A stretch of DNA of 64,000 nucleotides from Gemmatimonadales bacterium (GTDB lineage: Bacteria; Gemmatimonadota; Gemmatimonadetes; Gemmatimonadales; GWC2-71-9): NCBI GenBank assembly GCA_036279355.1, contig DASUJH010000013.1:1-64000 (forward strand), in the 5' to 3' direction. The stretch's first letter is position 1, and the number at the start of each line of letters is the position of its first letter. Below are positions 25,387 to 34,085 of the stretch, one piece after another. The notes beneath the pieces were generated by a model that was not told where the DNA came from, ran no database searches, and worked only from the letters and a program-made list of their open reading frames with translations. The position numbers were made by a program, and so were the translations under genes.

Positions 25387-26329
25387 ACTCCCAGGCGCTC
25401 TGCTGGCTCACGGCCTCACCGAGCAGCGCGCGGTAGCTCTCGTAGCGGTCGGCGGCGACCTCGCCGCGGTCGACGGCGTCGCGCACGGCGCAGCCCGGCT
25501 CGGCCAGGTGACGGCAGTCGGCGTAGCGGCAGCGGCTGATCAGGGGCCGCATTTCGGGAAAGCAGCTCGCCAGCTCGCGCGGCACCACGTCCCACAGGCC
25601 GACCTCGCTGAAACCCGGCGTGTCGAGCAGGAACCCGCCTTGCGCGAGCGGAATCATCACCGCCGAGACGGTGGTCTGCTTGCCGCGCCGCAGCTTGGCG
25701 CTGATCTCGCCGGTGCGGAGCCTGAGCCCCGGCTCGATGGCGTTAAGCAGGCTCGACTTTCCCACGCCCGATGGCCCGGTCACGACGGATGTCCGCCGGT
25801 GCAGCCGGTCGGCCAGGGCATCGAGGCCCTCTCCCGTCCGTGCACTCGTGCCGAATACCTCATAGCCCGCGCGGCGCATGCGCTCGGCCAGCGCGGTGCC
25901 GGGGTCGAGATCGACCTTGTTCACGATCACGATCGCGGGGAGCGAGTCGGCCTCGGCCAGGACCAGCAGCCGATCGAAGAGCTGAGGCACCGGCGCGGGA
26001 TCGACGGTTGCCGCCACCACGACGACCTGATCCACGTTGGCCGCGACGGGCCGGGTGCCGCGGCCTTCGGGTGTGCGCCGCTCGAGCAGCGAGCGCCGGG
26101 GCTCGACGCCGGCAATGCGGAAGAGCTCGCCGCCCGGCTCGGGCTCGAGCCGGACGACGTCGCCCACCACCACCTTCGGCGCCTCGCGGTCGCGCGCGCC
26201 TTCGCGGCTTTCCTCATGCGCGCGCTTGAGCGCGCCGCTCACCACGGCGCGCACCTCGCCCTCCGGGGCCGCCACCCGATAGACCGCGCCGTCGCGCCCG
26301 AGCACGCGGCCGAGCAGCGCCGTCACCAC
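25385..26329 (-). CDS. rsgA: Ribosome small-subunit GTPase RsgA
   Basis: The 314-residue protein has the circularly permuted GTPase order of RsgA: an OB-fold start, then VIVNKVDL (G4), then GPSGVGKSSLLNAI (G1), then DTPGFSEVGLW (G3). The C-terminal zinc site is CRYADCRHLAEPGC. It checks late 30S ribosome maturation. The GTG at 26329 overlaps the stop of the gene upstream by 7 bases. All motifs are present. It is last in a leftward run that starts at proline dehydrogenase. Confidence 0.97.
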   Translation of the reverse strand: MVTALLGRVLGRDGAVYRVAAPEGEVRAVVSGALKRAHEESREGARDREAPKVVVGDVVRLEPEPGGELFRIAGVEPRRSLLERRTPEGRGTRPVAANVDQVVVVAATVDPAPVPQLFDRLLVLAEADSLPAIVIVNKVDLDPGTALAERMRRAGYEVFGTSARTGEGLDALADRLHRRTSVVTGPSGVGKSSLLNAIEPGLRLRTGEISAKLRRGKQTTVSAVMIPLAQGGFLLDTPGFSEVGLWDVVPRELASCFPEMRPLISRCRYADCRHLAEPGCAVRDAVDRGEVAADRYESYRALLGEAVSQQSAWE

Positions 26330-26637
26330 TCTCCCGGCGCGTGTGCGATGGCTTCGTCGAGCGCGGCCTTCACATCGTACAGTGAAAGCGCGCGGAGCCG
26401 CTCGTCGGCCTCCGCCGGCGTCTTGCCCCAGGCCAGCACCGGGGATTCGACGTGCCCCACCGGCCGATCACCGGCGGCCGACCAGCGCACGAAGAGCAGC
26501 GCCGCGCCGAACCGGCCGCGCGCGTCCGGCTCTTCGTCCACGTAGATGGCGGCGGAGTAGGCGTGGCCATCGGAGCCGCCGAAGGCGGCGGCCCGATCGT
26601 GCTTGGCCATATAACCGCCCAGGGTGAATTCGCTCAC
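26323..26637 (-). CDS. Conserved-looking protein of unknown function between rsgA and proline dehydrogenase
   Basis: The 104-residue protein reads GRFGAALLFVRWSAAGDRPV, then GHVESPVLAWGKTPAEADER and LYDVKAALDEAIAH. It looks like a small single-domain cytosolic protein with a Trp/Phe-rich centre; I do not recognise the family. The GTG at 26637 has GGAG 5 bases ahead, better than the ATG at 26610. It overlaps rsgA by 7 bases and starts 9 bases after the proline dehydrogenase stop, so the three are cotranscribed. Confidence 0.65.
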   Translation of the reverse strand: MSEFTLGGYMAKHDRAAAFGGSDGHAYSAAIYVDEEPDARGRFGAALLFVRWSAAGDRPVGHVESPVLAWGKTPAEADERLRALSLYDVKAALDEAIAHAPGEW

Positions 26638-26646
26638 ACGGGCTCC

Positions 26647-27576
26647 TTACCGCCCCGGCGCCGACTCCTTGACGAGATTGCCGAGCATGAAGGCGATATT
26701 GGCGGGCCGCTCGGCGAGCCGGCGCATGAGATAGGGATACCACTGCGTCCCGAACGGAATGTACACCCGCATGCGGTACCCGCCGCGGCGGAGCTGCTCC
26801 TGCAGGTCGCGCCGCACGCCGTAGAGCATTTGAAACTCGAACCGGTCGGCGGCGATGTCGTTCGCCGCGGTGAACCGCCGTGCGTCGATGAGCATCGCCT
26901 CGTCATGGGTGGCGATGGCGGGGTAGTTGCCCGCCGCCAGCAGCCGCTCCATGAGCTTGTGGTAGTTGCGATCTACGTCGGCCTTGTCGGGAAAGGCGAC
27001 GTCCGGCGGCTCGAGATAGGCGCCCTTGCAGAGGCGGACGCGCGCGCGCATCGCGATGAGGTCGTCGATGTCCGCGGCCGAGCGGCGCAGCATCGCCTGG
27101 ATGACGACGCCGCAATGGGCGCCGAAGCGGTCGTGCAGCCGCCGCTTGTAGAAGTCGAGCGTGCGCTGGGTGTAGTCCGAGCCCTCCATGTCGATCCGCA
27201 CGAATCCACCGGCGCGCTCCGCCCGTTCGAGGATGGCGGTGAGGTTGGCCGCGCAGAGCGCTTCGTCGATGTCGAGCCCCATCTGGGTGAGCTTGATGGA
27301 GACGTTGACCTCGACGCCACACGCGGCCTCCCGGTCGAGCAGGTGCAGGTACTGATCGCGCGCGGCGGTCGCCTGCTGCTCGGCGGTGACGCTTTCACCC
27401 AGGAGATCCAGCGATGCCCTGATGCCGCGCGCCGCGAGTGCCTGAGCGGCCGCGACGCCCTGCTCGACCGTTTCGCCGGCCACGAAGCGGGAGGCGAACC
27501 GGCGGGCCACCCCGTTCCGCCGCACGAAGTCGAAGACGCGCTGCTGCTCGGAGAGCCAGAGCAGTCCCTGACGCAT
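26647..27576 (-). CDS. Proline dehydrogenase
   Basis: The 309-residue enzyme is a short, monofunctional proline dehydrogenase. Barrel motifs include VNVSIKLTQMGLDID, VRIDMEGSDYTQRTLDFYK, RLCKGAYLEPPDVAFPDK and the flavin/proline segment YRMRVYIPFGTQWYPYLMRR. It oxidises proline to pyrroline-5-carboxylate with FAD, feeding electrons to quinone at the membrane. The partner P5C dehydrogenase is not in the window. The start is the ATG at 27576 (a GTG at 27582 is equally possible). No ribosome site is seen, and TAATAT (27600-27595) lies about 20 bases upstream, so a very short or absent leader is possible. Confidence 0.95.
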   Translation of the reverse strand: MRQGLLWLSEQQRVFDFVRRNGVARRFASRFVAGETVEQGVAAAQALAARGIRASLDLLGESVTAEQQATAARDQYLHLLDREAACGVEVNVSIKLTQMGLDIDEALCAANLTAILERAERAGGFVRIDMEGSDYTQRTLDFYKRRLHDRFGAHCGVVIQAMLRRSAADIDDLIAMRARVRLCKGAYLEPPDVAFPDKADVDRNYHKLMERLLAAGNYPAIATHDEAMLIDARRFTAANDIAADRFEFQMLYGVRRDLQEQLRRGGYRMRVYIPFGTQWYPYLMRRLAERPANIAFMLGNLVKESAPGR

Positions 27577-27678
27577 GATCACAAGCGGGCTCGTATATTA
27601 TTGCGGTTTCATCATTTACCACGCGGACCCAGCCGAACCGAAGCTAGGCGGCGGGCCGGTCGCGAACAAGCGGCGGGG

Positions 27679-28242
27679 CTACTCGACGCGGCGGCGTGGG
27701 GCCGGACGCGCGAGCCGGGTTTCCACGTCGACCTGGGCCACGGGACGACCGATGTGGTGCTCGACGGCCTGCTTGACGCGGGCCTGCAGGGCGCGGGCCA
27801 GCTCGGGCACGCTGACCGAAGGATCCACCGTCACGTGCTGCTCGATGCGGAAGCCGTCGGCGGCGCCGCTCACCCGGGCGCGCACGTCGCGCACGCCGGG
27901 TACGCGGCGGGCTTCGTGGATTGCGATCTCGCGGACGCTGTCGCGCGCGACGGTGACCTGACCGAGATCGTCGTCCTTGATGACGAGCCGCCGGCCGGAC
28001 CGCGGGCGCAGCTCGAACCAGGCGAACGCGAGGGCGAGCAGGAAGACGAGCGCGGCGATCACCGCGGTCCAGGCGCGCACGGCCGATGAAGCGCCATGGA
28101 GCGCCGCGACGCCGCTCGAAAGCCATGGCGTGTACCGGAACGACGGCGGCACGGCGCCGAGCGCCACCGCCGCGACCGAGCCGGCCACGAAGAGCAGCAC
28201 GACGTCGGCGATCAGCACCAGCACCCGATTGAGCCTGTCCAT
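27679..28242 (-). CDS. AmaP-like membrane anchor of an Asp23 module
   Basis: The 187-residue protein has two N-terminal membrane segments (VLVLIADVVLLFVAGSVAAV and WTAVIAALVFLLALAFAWF). A cytosolic part follows that resembles Asp23 (QVTVARDSVREIAIHEARRV, VRDVRARV). This is the layout of AmaP, which anchors Asp23 to the membrane in Firmicutes. Two Asp23-type genes lie directly upstream with gaps of 3 and 10 bases, so the three should form an envelope-stress complex. Such modules are less familiar outside Firmicutes and Actinobacteria. Confidence 0.82.
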   Translation of the reverse strand: MDRLNRVLVLIADVVLLFVAGSVAAVALGAVPPSFRYTPWLSSGVAALHGASSAVRAWTAVIAALVFLLALAFAWFELRPRSGRRLVIKDDDLGQVTVARDSVREIAIHEARRVPGVRDVRARVSGAADGFRIEQHVTVDPSVSVPELARALQARVKQAVEHHIGRPVAQVDVETRLARPAPRRRVE

Positions 28243-28245
28243 CCG

Positions 28246-28626
28246 CTAACCTCCGCTTGCGCTGAGGTCATCGATCGCGATGTCGATATCGGCCACGCGC
28301 GCGGCGCCGAGCGCCTCGACCGAGCGGCGCACGGCCGCGCGCACGCGCCGCGCCAGATCGAGCAGGTCGGGCACGGCGGCCTCGGCGATGAGGTGCAGGT
28401 CGAACGAAAGCGCGCCATCGCCACGGCGCACCCTCACGCCGCAGACCACGTCGCCCGGGCCGAACGTCGCGCTCTCGAGAAACCAGCCGCCGCTCAACCC
28501 CGCGACCCCGGGCACCGCACTCGCCGCGTGCGCCACCCAGCGGGCGAGTTGCACGTCTCCGGCGAGCGACGGGCTCGGCTCGGGCCGCACGCCCTGCCCT
28601 GCATCCGGCGGCGCGGTGCGGCTCAC
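28246..28626 (-). CDS. Asp23/Gls24-like protein, shorter copy
   Basis: The 126-residue protein has an Asp23-like domain (ARWVAHAASAVPGVAGLSGG, then CGVRVRRGDGALSFDLHLIA, then LLDLARRVRAAVRRSVEALG and VADIDIAIDDL). It lies between a full Asp23 gene and the AmaP-like gene in one operon. The GTG at 28626 is chosen because it follows the upstream stop by 10 bases; the longer frame overlaps the Asp23 gene. It is divergent in sequence from its neighbour, so it may be a distinct subunit of the same complex. Confidence 0.7.
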   Translation of the reverse strand: MSRTAPPDAGQGVRPEPSPSLAGDVQLARWVAHAASAVPGVAGLSGGWFLESATFGPGDVVCGVRVRRGDGALSFDLHLIAEAAVPDLLDLARRVRAAVRRSVEALGAARVADIDIAIDDLSASGG

Positions 28627-28636
28627 GCGTTGCGGC

Positions 28637-29071
28637 TCACGCCGCCCGCGACACCCCGGGCTGCCCGGGCGCCGGCTCCTCATCGGGGAAGTGCAGGTCG
28701 GTAACGTCGATATTCACCTCCCGCACTATGAGGCCGGTCATGCCGCCCACCCGATCGATGATGTTGCGGCGGACTGCCTCCGCCACCTGGGGAATGCTGA
28801 CCCCGTACTCGACGGTGACCCGCAGATCGACCGTGGCCTCGTGCTCGCCCACCTCGACCCGGACGCCGTGCGCCCGGGTGTCGCCGCCGGCCACGCGCTG
28901 CGCCAGCCCGGCGATGGTGCCGCTCACACCTTGCGTGAGCAGCTCGTGGACCCCGGGAATCTCGCGCGCGGCGAGGCCGGCGACTTTGGCGACGACGACA
29001 TCGGCGATGGTGGTTCGGCCGTGATCACCGGTGAGCTCGGTGGCTCGCGGCGCGGCTGTCTGGTCCGGCAC
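28637..29071 (-). CDS. Asp23/Gls24 family envelope stress protein
   Basis: The 144-residue protein is a clear Asp23: TIADVVVAKVAGLAAREIPG, then VGEHEATVDLRVTVEYGVSI, then PQVAEAVRRNIIDRVGGMTG and LIVREVNIDVTDLHF. Asp23 coats the inner face of the membrane through AmaP. The start is the GTG at 29071 with AAGGAGG 6 bases ahead, a strong site. It leads the module Asp23, short Asp23, AmaP. Confidence 0.92.
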   Translation of the reverse strand: MPDQTAAPRATELTGDHGRTTIADVVVAKVAGLAAREIPGVHELLTQGVSGTIAGLAQRVAGGDTRAHGVRVEVGEHEATVDLRVTVEYGVSIPQVAEAVRRNIIDRVGGMTGLIVREVNIDVTDLHFPDEEPAPGQPGVSRAA

Positions 29072-29166
29072 GATGTGCCTCCTTCGGGTGAGAGCATAGG
29101 GGTGCGCGGCGCGCGCGGACAATCCACGAGCATGTGGGCCGCGCGACATCGGCGCGGTGACGGCTC

Positions 29167-29748
29167 TCACGTCACCGGGTCCCGCTTGCCGCGACGGGTA
29201 AATCGCCGGGCGAGCGGACCGGCGGCCAGGTAAAGCAACAGCACCAGATCGAACGCCATCTCGGCGCGGGCGAACTCGCGGCCGTGGTGCGCCGGGTCCC
29301 AGTAGCTCACCGGGCTGTGCACCCGGAACGTCCAGTCGAACGGAAAGAAGACGAGAGGCCCGTCGTCGTAGTGGGTGAGCACGTCCACGACGCTGTGCAG
29401 CAGGCAGGCGGCAAAGAACCAGAAGAGCCAGTGCGCGGTACGCGGCGCCCTGGGGCGCAGGAGCCGGGTGGCGGCAAGCCCGGCGAGGAGCAGGATCGGC
29501 GCGTGCAGCAGGTTGTGCGCGGCGATCCACCACGGGTTGTGGAAGTAGAGCTGGCCGAACATCAGCCGGGCCGTCTGCTCGCCCGACCAGCCGAGCTTCC
29601 AGTGCATCCAGCCGAGGGTGCCGAACGTGAGCAGATAGAGTGGGATGTCGGGCGCCACCGAACCCCAGAGCACGGCGGACCATTCGCGCGGCACGCCCCA
29701 CGCCTTCTTGAGCGCGGCCGTCATGATGAGGTGCGACGGAGTGTTCAC
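29167..29748 (-). CDS. Membrane-bound metal-dependent hydrolase-like protein (DUF457/YdjM type)
   Basis: The 193-residue membrane protein opens with NTPSHLIMTAALKKAW and has several His/Asp sites near membrane segments (APDIPLYLLTFG, FHNPWWIAAHNLLHAPILLL, CLLHSVVDVLTHYDDGP). This is the pattern of DUF457/YdjM-type proteins, annotated as metal-dependent hydrolases with no proven substrate. The GTG at 29748 gives the usual family N-terminus. It sits 25 bases after the alpha/beta hydrolase gene on the same strand. Confidence 0.75.
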   Translation of the reverse strand: MNTPSHLIMTAALKKAWGVPREWSAVLWGSVAPDIPLYLLTFGTLGWMHWKLGWSGEQTARLMFGQLYFHNPWWIAAHNLLHAPILLLAGLAATRLLRPRAPRTAHWLFWFFAACLLHSVVDVLTHYDDGPLVFFPFDWTFRVHSPVSYWDPAHHGREFARAEMAFDLVLLLYLAAGPLARRFTRRGKRDPVT

Positions 29749-29773
29749 CCTGCCGTGCTCACCCCATGCGCGG

Positions 29774-30604
29774 TCACCGCAGGAAGCTCGCGATGGCGCC
29801 GAAGTACGCGGCCGAGTCCGCGTCGTAGGCGTCGGCATGGCCGCCGGCCAGCTCGATGAACGCCTTTGGCTCGGCCGCGGCATCGTAGAGCCGGCGACCC
29901 AGCGCGAGCGGGGTCATCCGGTCGACCGAAGCATGGAGGAAGAGCTTCGGCATCGCGACTCGGCCGATCTTGTCGATCGAGGAAAATCGGCTCCGCGCGA
30001 GCAGGCGCACTGGAAAGAACGGATAGATCCGCTGGGCCACCTCGGGAACCGACGTGAAGGAACCTTCGATCACGATGCCGCGAGCCGGCACCCGGCTCGC
30101 CAGATCGACCGCCACGGCGCTGCCGAGCGAGTGCCCGAAGATCAGGATGCGCTCGGGCGGGATGCCGAGCGAATCGCGCAGGTACGCGTAGGCGGCATCG
30201 GCATCGCGGTAGACGCCCGCCTCGCTCGGTCGGCCCTCGCTTTCGCCGTAACCGCGGTAGTCGAAGGTGAGCAGGTTGAGCCCAAGCGCGCGCAGCGCGC
30301 GGTAGTGCTGGGGGCGGCCCGCGCTGGAGAGGTTCTCGCCGTTGCCGTGAAAGATGAGCATCCACAACGCGGACGGGTCAGGGCTTGCGTCCCGCATCAG
30401 CCAGCCCACCAGGCGGACGCCATCGGCCGTCACGGTCTCGACGCGCTCAGGCTCGAGGCCCAATGCGGGATCGGGCGGCACGAGGGTGCGGGAGCGCGGA
30501 TCCACGGGAAAGATCAGCGCATCCTCGTGCCAACTGAGCCACGCCACGGCGCCGGCATAGCCGAAGGCGAGAATGCCGAGTGTCGAAATCACGGCGCGGC
30601 GCAC
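29774..30604 (-). CDS. Alpha/beta hydrolase with an N-terminal membrane anchor
   Basis: The 276-residue protein begins with one membrane segment (ISTLGILAFGYAGAVAWLSW). An alpha/beta hydrolase fold follows: oxyanion loop FHGNGENLSS, nucleophile elbow IFGHSLGSAVA (Ser), Asp in LHASVDRMTP and His in GGHADAYD. It resembles the ABHD13/BEM46 group, which acts on lipids or thioesters of unknown nature. It starts 23 bases after fadJ and may share its transcript. The GTG at 30604 is used; a GTG 12 bases later would also fit. Confidence 0.85.
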   Translation of the reverse strand: MRRAVISTLGILAFGYAGAVAWLSWHEDALIFPVDPRSRTLVPPDPALGLEPERVETVTADGVRLVGWLMRDASPDPSALWMLIFHGNGENLSSAGRPQHYRALRALGLNLLTFDYRGYGESEGRPSEAGVYRDADAAYAYLRDSLGIPPERILIFGHSLGSAVAVDLASRVPARGIVIEGSFTSVPEVAQRIYPFFPVRLLARSRFSSIDKIGRVAMPKLFLHASVDRMTPLALGRRLYDAAAEPKAFIELAGGHADAYDADSAAYFGAIASFLR

Positions 30605-30627
30605 GCGAGAGGAATGCCGGGAATCGT

Positions 30628-32802
30628 TCAGGAAGCGGAGCGGGCGTCGGGGTAGTAGCGGGCCCCGCGCGCCGCCATGTCGCGCAGCACCGGGGCCGGC
30701 GCGAAGCGTGCGCCCTGCGCGGCGGCGAGCCGGTCGAGGGTATCCACGACGCGCGCGGCGCCCAGATCATCGATGGTGCGGAACGGGCCGCCGCGAAACG
30801 CGGGGAAGCCGAAACCGAACACGGCACCGATGTCGCCATCGCGCGGGCAGCGGACGACGCCTTCCTCGAGTGCGAGCGCCGCCTCGTTGAGCATCGGATA
30901 GATCAAGCGGTCCTGCACCTCCTCGGCCGAGCTGCCTTCGACCGGCTTCACGCCCACCAGCCGATAGACGCGCGGGTCGGCGCCGGCCTTGTGTCCCTCG
31001 CGGTACGCGTAAAAGCCGCCGCCGCTCTTCCGGCCGAAGCGTCCCTCAGCCAGGAGCTTGGCGATCGCACCGGCGGGCGCGAGCCGATCGCCGAAGCTCG
31101 CGTGCATCACGCGGGCGGCCTTTTGCGCCACGTCGAGCCCGACCTCGTCCAGCAGCGCGATCGGGCCCACCGGAAAGCCGAACCGGGTCATCGCGCGGTC
31201 GATCTGCTCGATGGGCACGCCCGACTCGACCAGCACGCCCGCCTCGTTGAGGTACGGAGAGAGGATGCGGTTTACCCAGAACCCCGGATGGTCGCGCACG
31301 ACGATGATCGTCTTGCCGAGCTTGCGGCCGAAGCGCACCGTGGTGACGATGGTTGCGGCGTCGGTCGCGCCGTGCGGAATCACCTCGACCAGCGGCATCT
31401 TTTCGACCGGCGAGAAGAAGTGCATGCCGATCACCCGCTCCGGCCGCTCGGCGCGGGCCGCTATCTCGCGGATGGGAATGGTCGAGGTGTTGCTCGCGAA
31501 GACCGCCTCGGGCCCGATCTCCGCCTCGACCTCGGCGAGCACGGTGCGCTTCACCTCCAGATCCTCGAACACCGCCTCGATCACGAGATCGGCGCGGGTG
31601 AAGCCGCTATAGTCGGCGCTGCCGGAGAGGAGTGCCGCGAGCCGCTGGTGCTGCGGGCGGGCGAGCCGGCGCCGCCGGAGCCGCTCATCGAGGATGTTGG
31701 TGGCCGCCCTGATCCCGCGCCCCACTCGCTCGAGCTCGGCGTCCTTGAGCCGCACCTCGACCTCGGCGTTCAGCACCGCGGTGCCGGCGATGGCCGCGCC
31801 CATAAAGCCCGAGCCCACCACGCCGATGCGCCGCACCTTGCGCGGCATCGCATCGGTGCCCGGCGGCACGCCGTCGTCCTTCTTGAGCGCGGTCGTCGCA
31901 AAGAATATCTGCACCAGCTTGCGCGACACCGGGCTCACCGCAAGCTCGCCGAATCGCTGGTGCTCCGCGCGGAGGCCGGCGTCGGCGCCCTGCTCGAGCC
32001 CGATGCGCACCACTTCGAGCGCAGCGAGCGGCGCGGGATAGTGGCCGCCTGTGCGCTTGAGTACCTGCTGCCGCGCGGTTCGATAGACGAGGCGCCGTCC
32101 CACGGGTGTTCCGTCGAGCAGCGCCGCCGACGCACCGCTCTGCCGGGCACGCCGCGAGCGAACCGCTCCGGAGCCGCTGCGCGCGGGCGGCTCGCGGGTG
32201 AGCCGGTCGGCCGCGGCGAGCGCCACCTGGCGCAGGATGCTCCGCGGCACCACCTCATCCACCATGCCGAGGCGCAATGCCTTGTCCGCCCGCTCGGCCT
32301 TGCCGCCGAGAATAATGTCGAGTGCCGCGCGCGCGCCGATGAGCCGCGGGAGCCGAACGCAACCGCCCGCGCCCGGAATGAGGCCGAGCTTCACCTCGGG
32401 CAGGCCGATCTGGGACTTCGGGTGATCGGTGGCGACCCGCCAATGACAGGCGAGCGCCAGCTCGAAGCCGCCACCCAGGCAGGCGCCGTGAATCGCGGCG
32501 ACGATCGGCTTGGGGAACTGCTCCACCCGGTCCATCAGCGCCTGGCCGTTCCGGCTCAGCGCTTCCGCCTCGGCGCGGCCGTCGAGCCGGGTGAACTCCT
32601 CGATATCGGCGCCGGCGATGAAGCTGTCGGACTTGGCGGAGATGAGCACGATGCCGCGCACGGTGCCGTCGGTGCGGAGCCGCTCGAGCAGCTCCTCCCA
32701 CTCGCGGGTGACCGCGCTGCCCAGCGTATTGACCGGCGCGCCGGGCACGTCGATCGTGACGACGGCGATTCCGTTGTCGTTGACCGCATCGAGCGCGCTC
32801 AC
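30628..32802 (-). CDS. fadJ: Fatty acid oxidation complex alpha subunit (enoyl-CoA hydratase / 3-hydroxyacyl-CoA dehydrogenase)
   Basis: The 724-residue protein has a crotonase domain (GACLGGGFELALACHWR, then SQIGLPEVKLGLIPGAGGC, residues about 100-140). A 3-hydroxyacyl-CoA dehydrogenase domain follows, with VVGSGFMGAAIAG as NAD site, FASNTSTIPI, and GMHFFSPVEKMPLVEVI with the catalytic His. It carries out two middle steps of beta-oxidation and works with the thiolase encoded upstream, whose stop overlaps its GTG start (GTGA). Length and motifs are those of FadJ/FadB. The loss or gain of isomerase activity cannot be judged. Confidence 0.94.
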   Translation of the reverse strand: MSALDAVNDNGIAVVTIDVPGAPVNTLGSAVTREWEELLERLRTDGTVRGIVLISAKSDSFIAGADIEEFTRLDGRAEAEALSRNGQALMDRVEQFPKPIVAAIHGACLGGGFELALACHWRVATDHPKSQIGLPEVKLGLIPGAGGCVRLPRLIGARAALDIILGGKAERADKALRLGMVDEVVPRSILRQVALAAADRLTREPPARSGSGAVRSRRARQSGASAALLDGTPVGRRLVYRTARQQVLKRTGGHYPAPLAALEVVRIGLEQGADAGLRAEHQRFGELAVSPVSRKLVQIFFATTALKKDDGVPPGTDAMPRKVRRIGVVGSGFMGAAIAGTAVLNAEVEVRLKDAELERVGRGIRAATNILDERLRRRRLARPQHQRLAALLSGSADYSGFTRADLVIEAVFEDLEVKRTVLAEVEAEIGPEAVFASNTSTIPIREIAARAERPERVIGMHFFSPVEKMPLVEVIPHGATDAATIVTTVRFGRKLGKTIIVVRDHPGFWVNRILSPYLNEAGVLVESGVPIEQIDRAMTRFGFPVGPIALLDEVGLDVAQKAARVMHASFGDRLAPAGAIAKLLAEGRFGRKSGGGFYAYREGHKAGADPRVYRLVGVKPVEGSSAEEVQDRLIYPMLNEAALALEEGVVRCPRDGDIGAVFGFGFPAFRGGPFRTIDDLGAARVVDTLDRLAAAQGARFAPAPVLRDMAARGARYYPDARSAS

Positions 32803-34085
32803 GGCCGCTCCAGCACCATGGCGTAGCCCATACCGCCCTGTGCGCAGATCGAGATGAGGCCGTACTGCACGTCGCGCCGCCGCATTTCGTTCGCGAGCGT
32901 GGTGACGAGGCGGGCGCCGGTCGCGGCGAACGGGTGGCCGATGGCGATCGAGCCGCCCATCACGTTGGTGCGGCCCCAGTCGACCTCGCCTACCGGACCC
33001 GGAAGTCCCAGGCGGTCGGCCCACGCTTTCGAGCCCCACGCCTGGACGTTCGAGAGTACCTGCGACGCAAAGGCCTCGTGGATTTCGATGAGCCCGAGCG
33101 CGGACCAGGGCACGCCGGCGCGGGCCAGCGCCTTGGGGACCGCGAGCGCGGGCCCCATGAGGAGCTGCCAGCCCGGGTCGACGGCGGCCACCGCGTAGCT
33201 CTTGATGAAAGCGAGCGGCGGATAGCCCAGCGCGCGCGCCTTCGCCTCGCTCATGAGGAGCACGACCGCGGCGCCGTCGGTGAGCGGCGACGAATTGCCG
33301 GCGGTGACGGTGCCGTACTTCCGGTCGAACACCGGCGGCAGTGCGGCGAGCTGCTCGAGCGAGGTGTCGGTGCGGATGCCGTTATCGCTCGTCACCACCT
33401 GGTCCATGTCGGGGCCGCCGAACCAGGGCACGATCTCGGAGGTGAGCCGCCCGTCGGCCGTGCCGGCGGCGGCGAGCTGGTGACTTCTGAGCGCGTAGCC
33501 GTCCTGCGCGTCGCGGCTGATGCAATTCTCCTTGGCCATTTTCTCCGCGCTCTGACCCATGGTTTCGCCGGTGGAGGGCTCGGCGATGGCGGGGGTTACG
33601 GGCACGAGGTCCCGCGGGCGCGCACGGCCCATGGCTGCGACACGCGCGCTCACGGTTTTCGCGCGGCCCGCTGCCACCAGGATGCGGCTCATGCGCCGCG
33701 AGTGGAGCACGGGGATATCGGAGAGCGACTCGACGCCGCCCGCGAGCACCACGTCGGCGTTCCCGAGGGTAATCTGGTCGGCGGCGTTGTCGATCGCCTG
33801 GGCCGCGGAGGCGCACGCGCGGTTCAGCGTATAGGCCGGCACGCTCGGCGGGAGCTGTGGAAGGAGGCTCACCTCGCGTGCCACGTTGGGCGTGAGCACC
33901 GAGGGCACCACCTGGCTCAGGATGACCTCGTCGATCTCGCGGCTATCGATTTCGGTGCGGTAGAGCAGCTCGCGCGCGGCGTGGCGGGCGAGCGCCACGG
34001 CGGGCACGTCCTGGAAGATGGTGCCGCTCCGGGCGAACGGGGTGCGGACCCCGGCCACGACCGCGACCCGCCTCGGCGTTATCAT
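32799..34085 (-). CDS. fadI: Acetyl-CoA acyltransferase (thiolase), FadI type
   Basis: The 428-residue thiolase has the acyl-binding Cys in NRACASAAQAI, the His in GGSIAIGHPFAATGAR and the second Cys in ISICAQGGMGYAM. It splits 3-ketoacyl-CoA in the last step of beta-oxidation. The length (long family, FadI-like) and tight coupling to fadJ support the complex. Its ATG overlaps the stop of a small methyltransferase gene (ATGA). Confidence 0.94.
   Translation of the reverse strand: MITPRRVAVVAGVRTPFARSGTIFQDVPAVALARHAARELLYRTEIDSREIDEVILSQVVPSVLTPNVAREVSLLPQLPPSVPAYTLNRACASAAQAIDNAADQITLGNADVVLAGGVESLSDIPVLHSRRMSRILVAAGRAKTVSARVAAMGRARPRDLVPVTPAIAEPSTGETMGQSAEKMAKENCISRDAQDGYALRSHQLAAAGTADGRLTSEIVPWFGGPDMDQVVTSDNGIRTDTSLEQLAALPPVFDRKYGTVTAGNSSPLTDGAAVVLLMSEAKARALGYPPLAFIKSYAVAAVDPGWQLLMGPALAVPKALARAGVPWSALGLIEIHEAFASQVLSNVQAWGSKAWADRLGLPGPVGEVDWGRTNVMGGSIAIGHPFAATGARLVTTLANEMRRRDVQYGLISICAQGGMGYAMVLERP

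Noticed and set aside
30580-32826. Long rightward frame across fadJ
   Set aside because: Antisense to a clear FadJ with all catalytic motifs.
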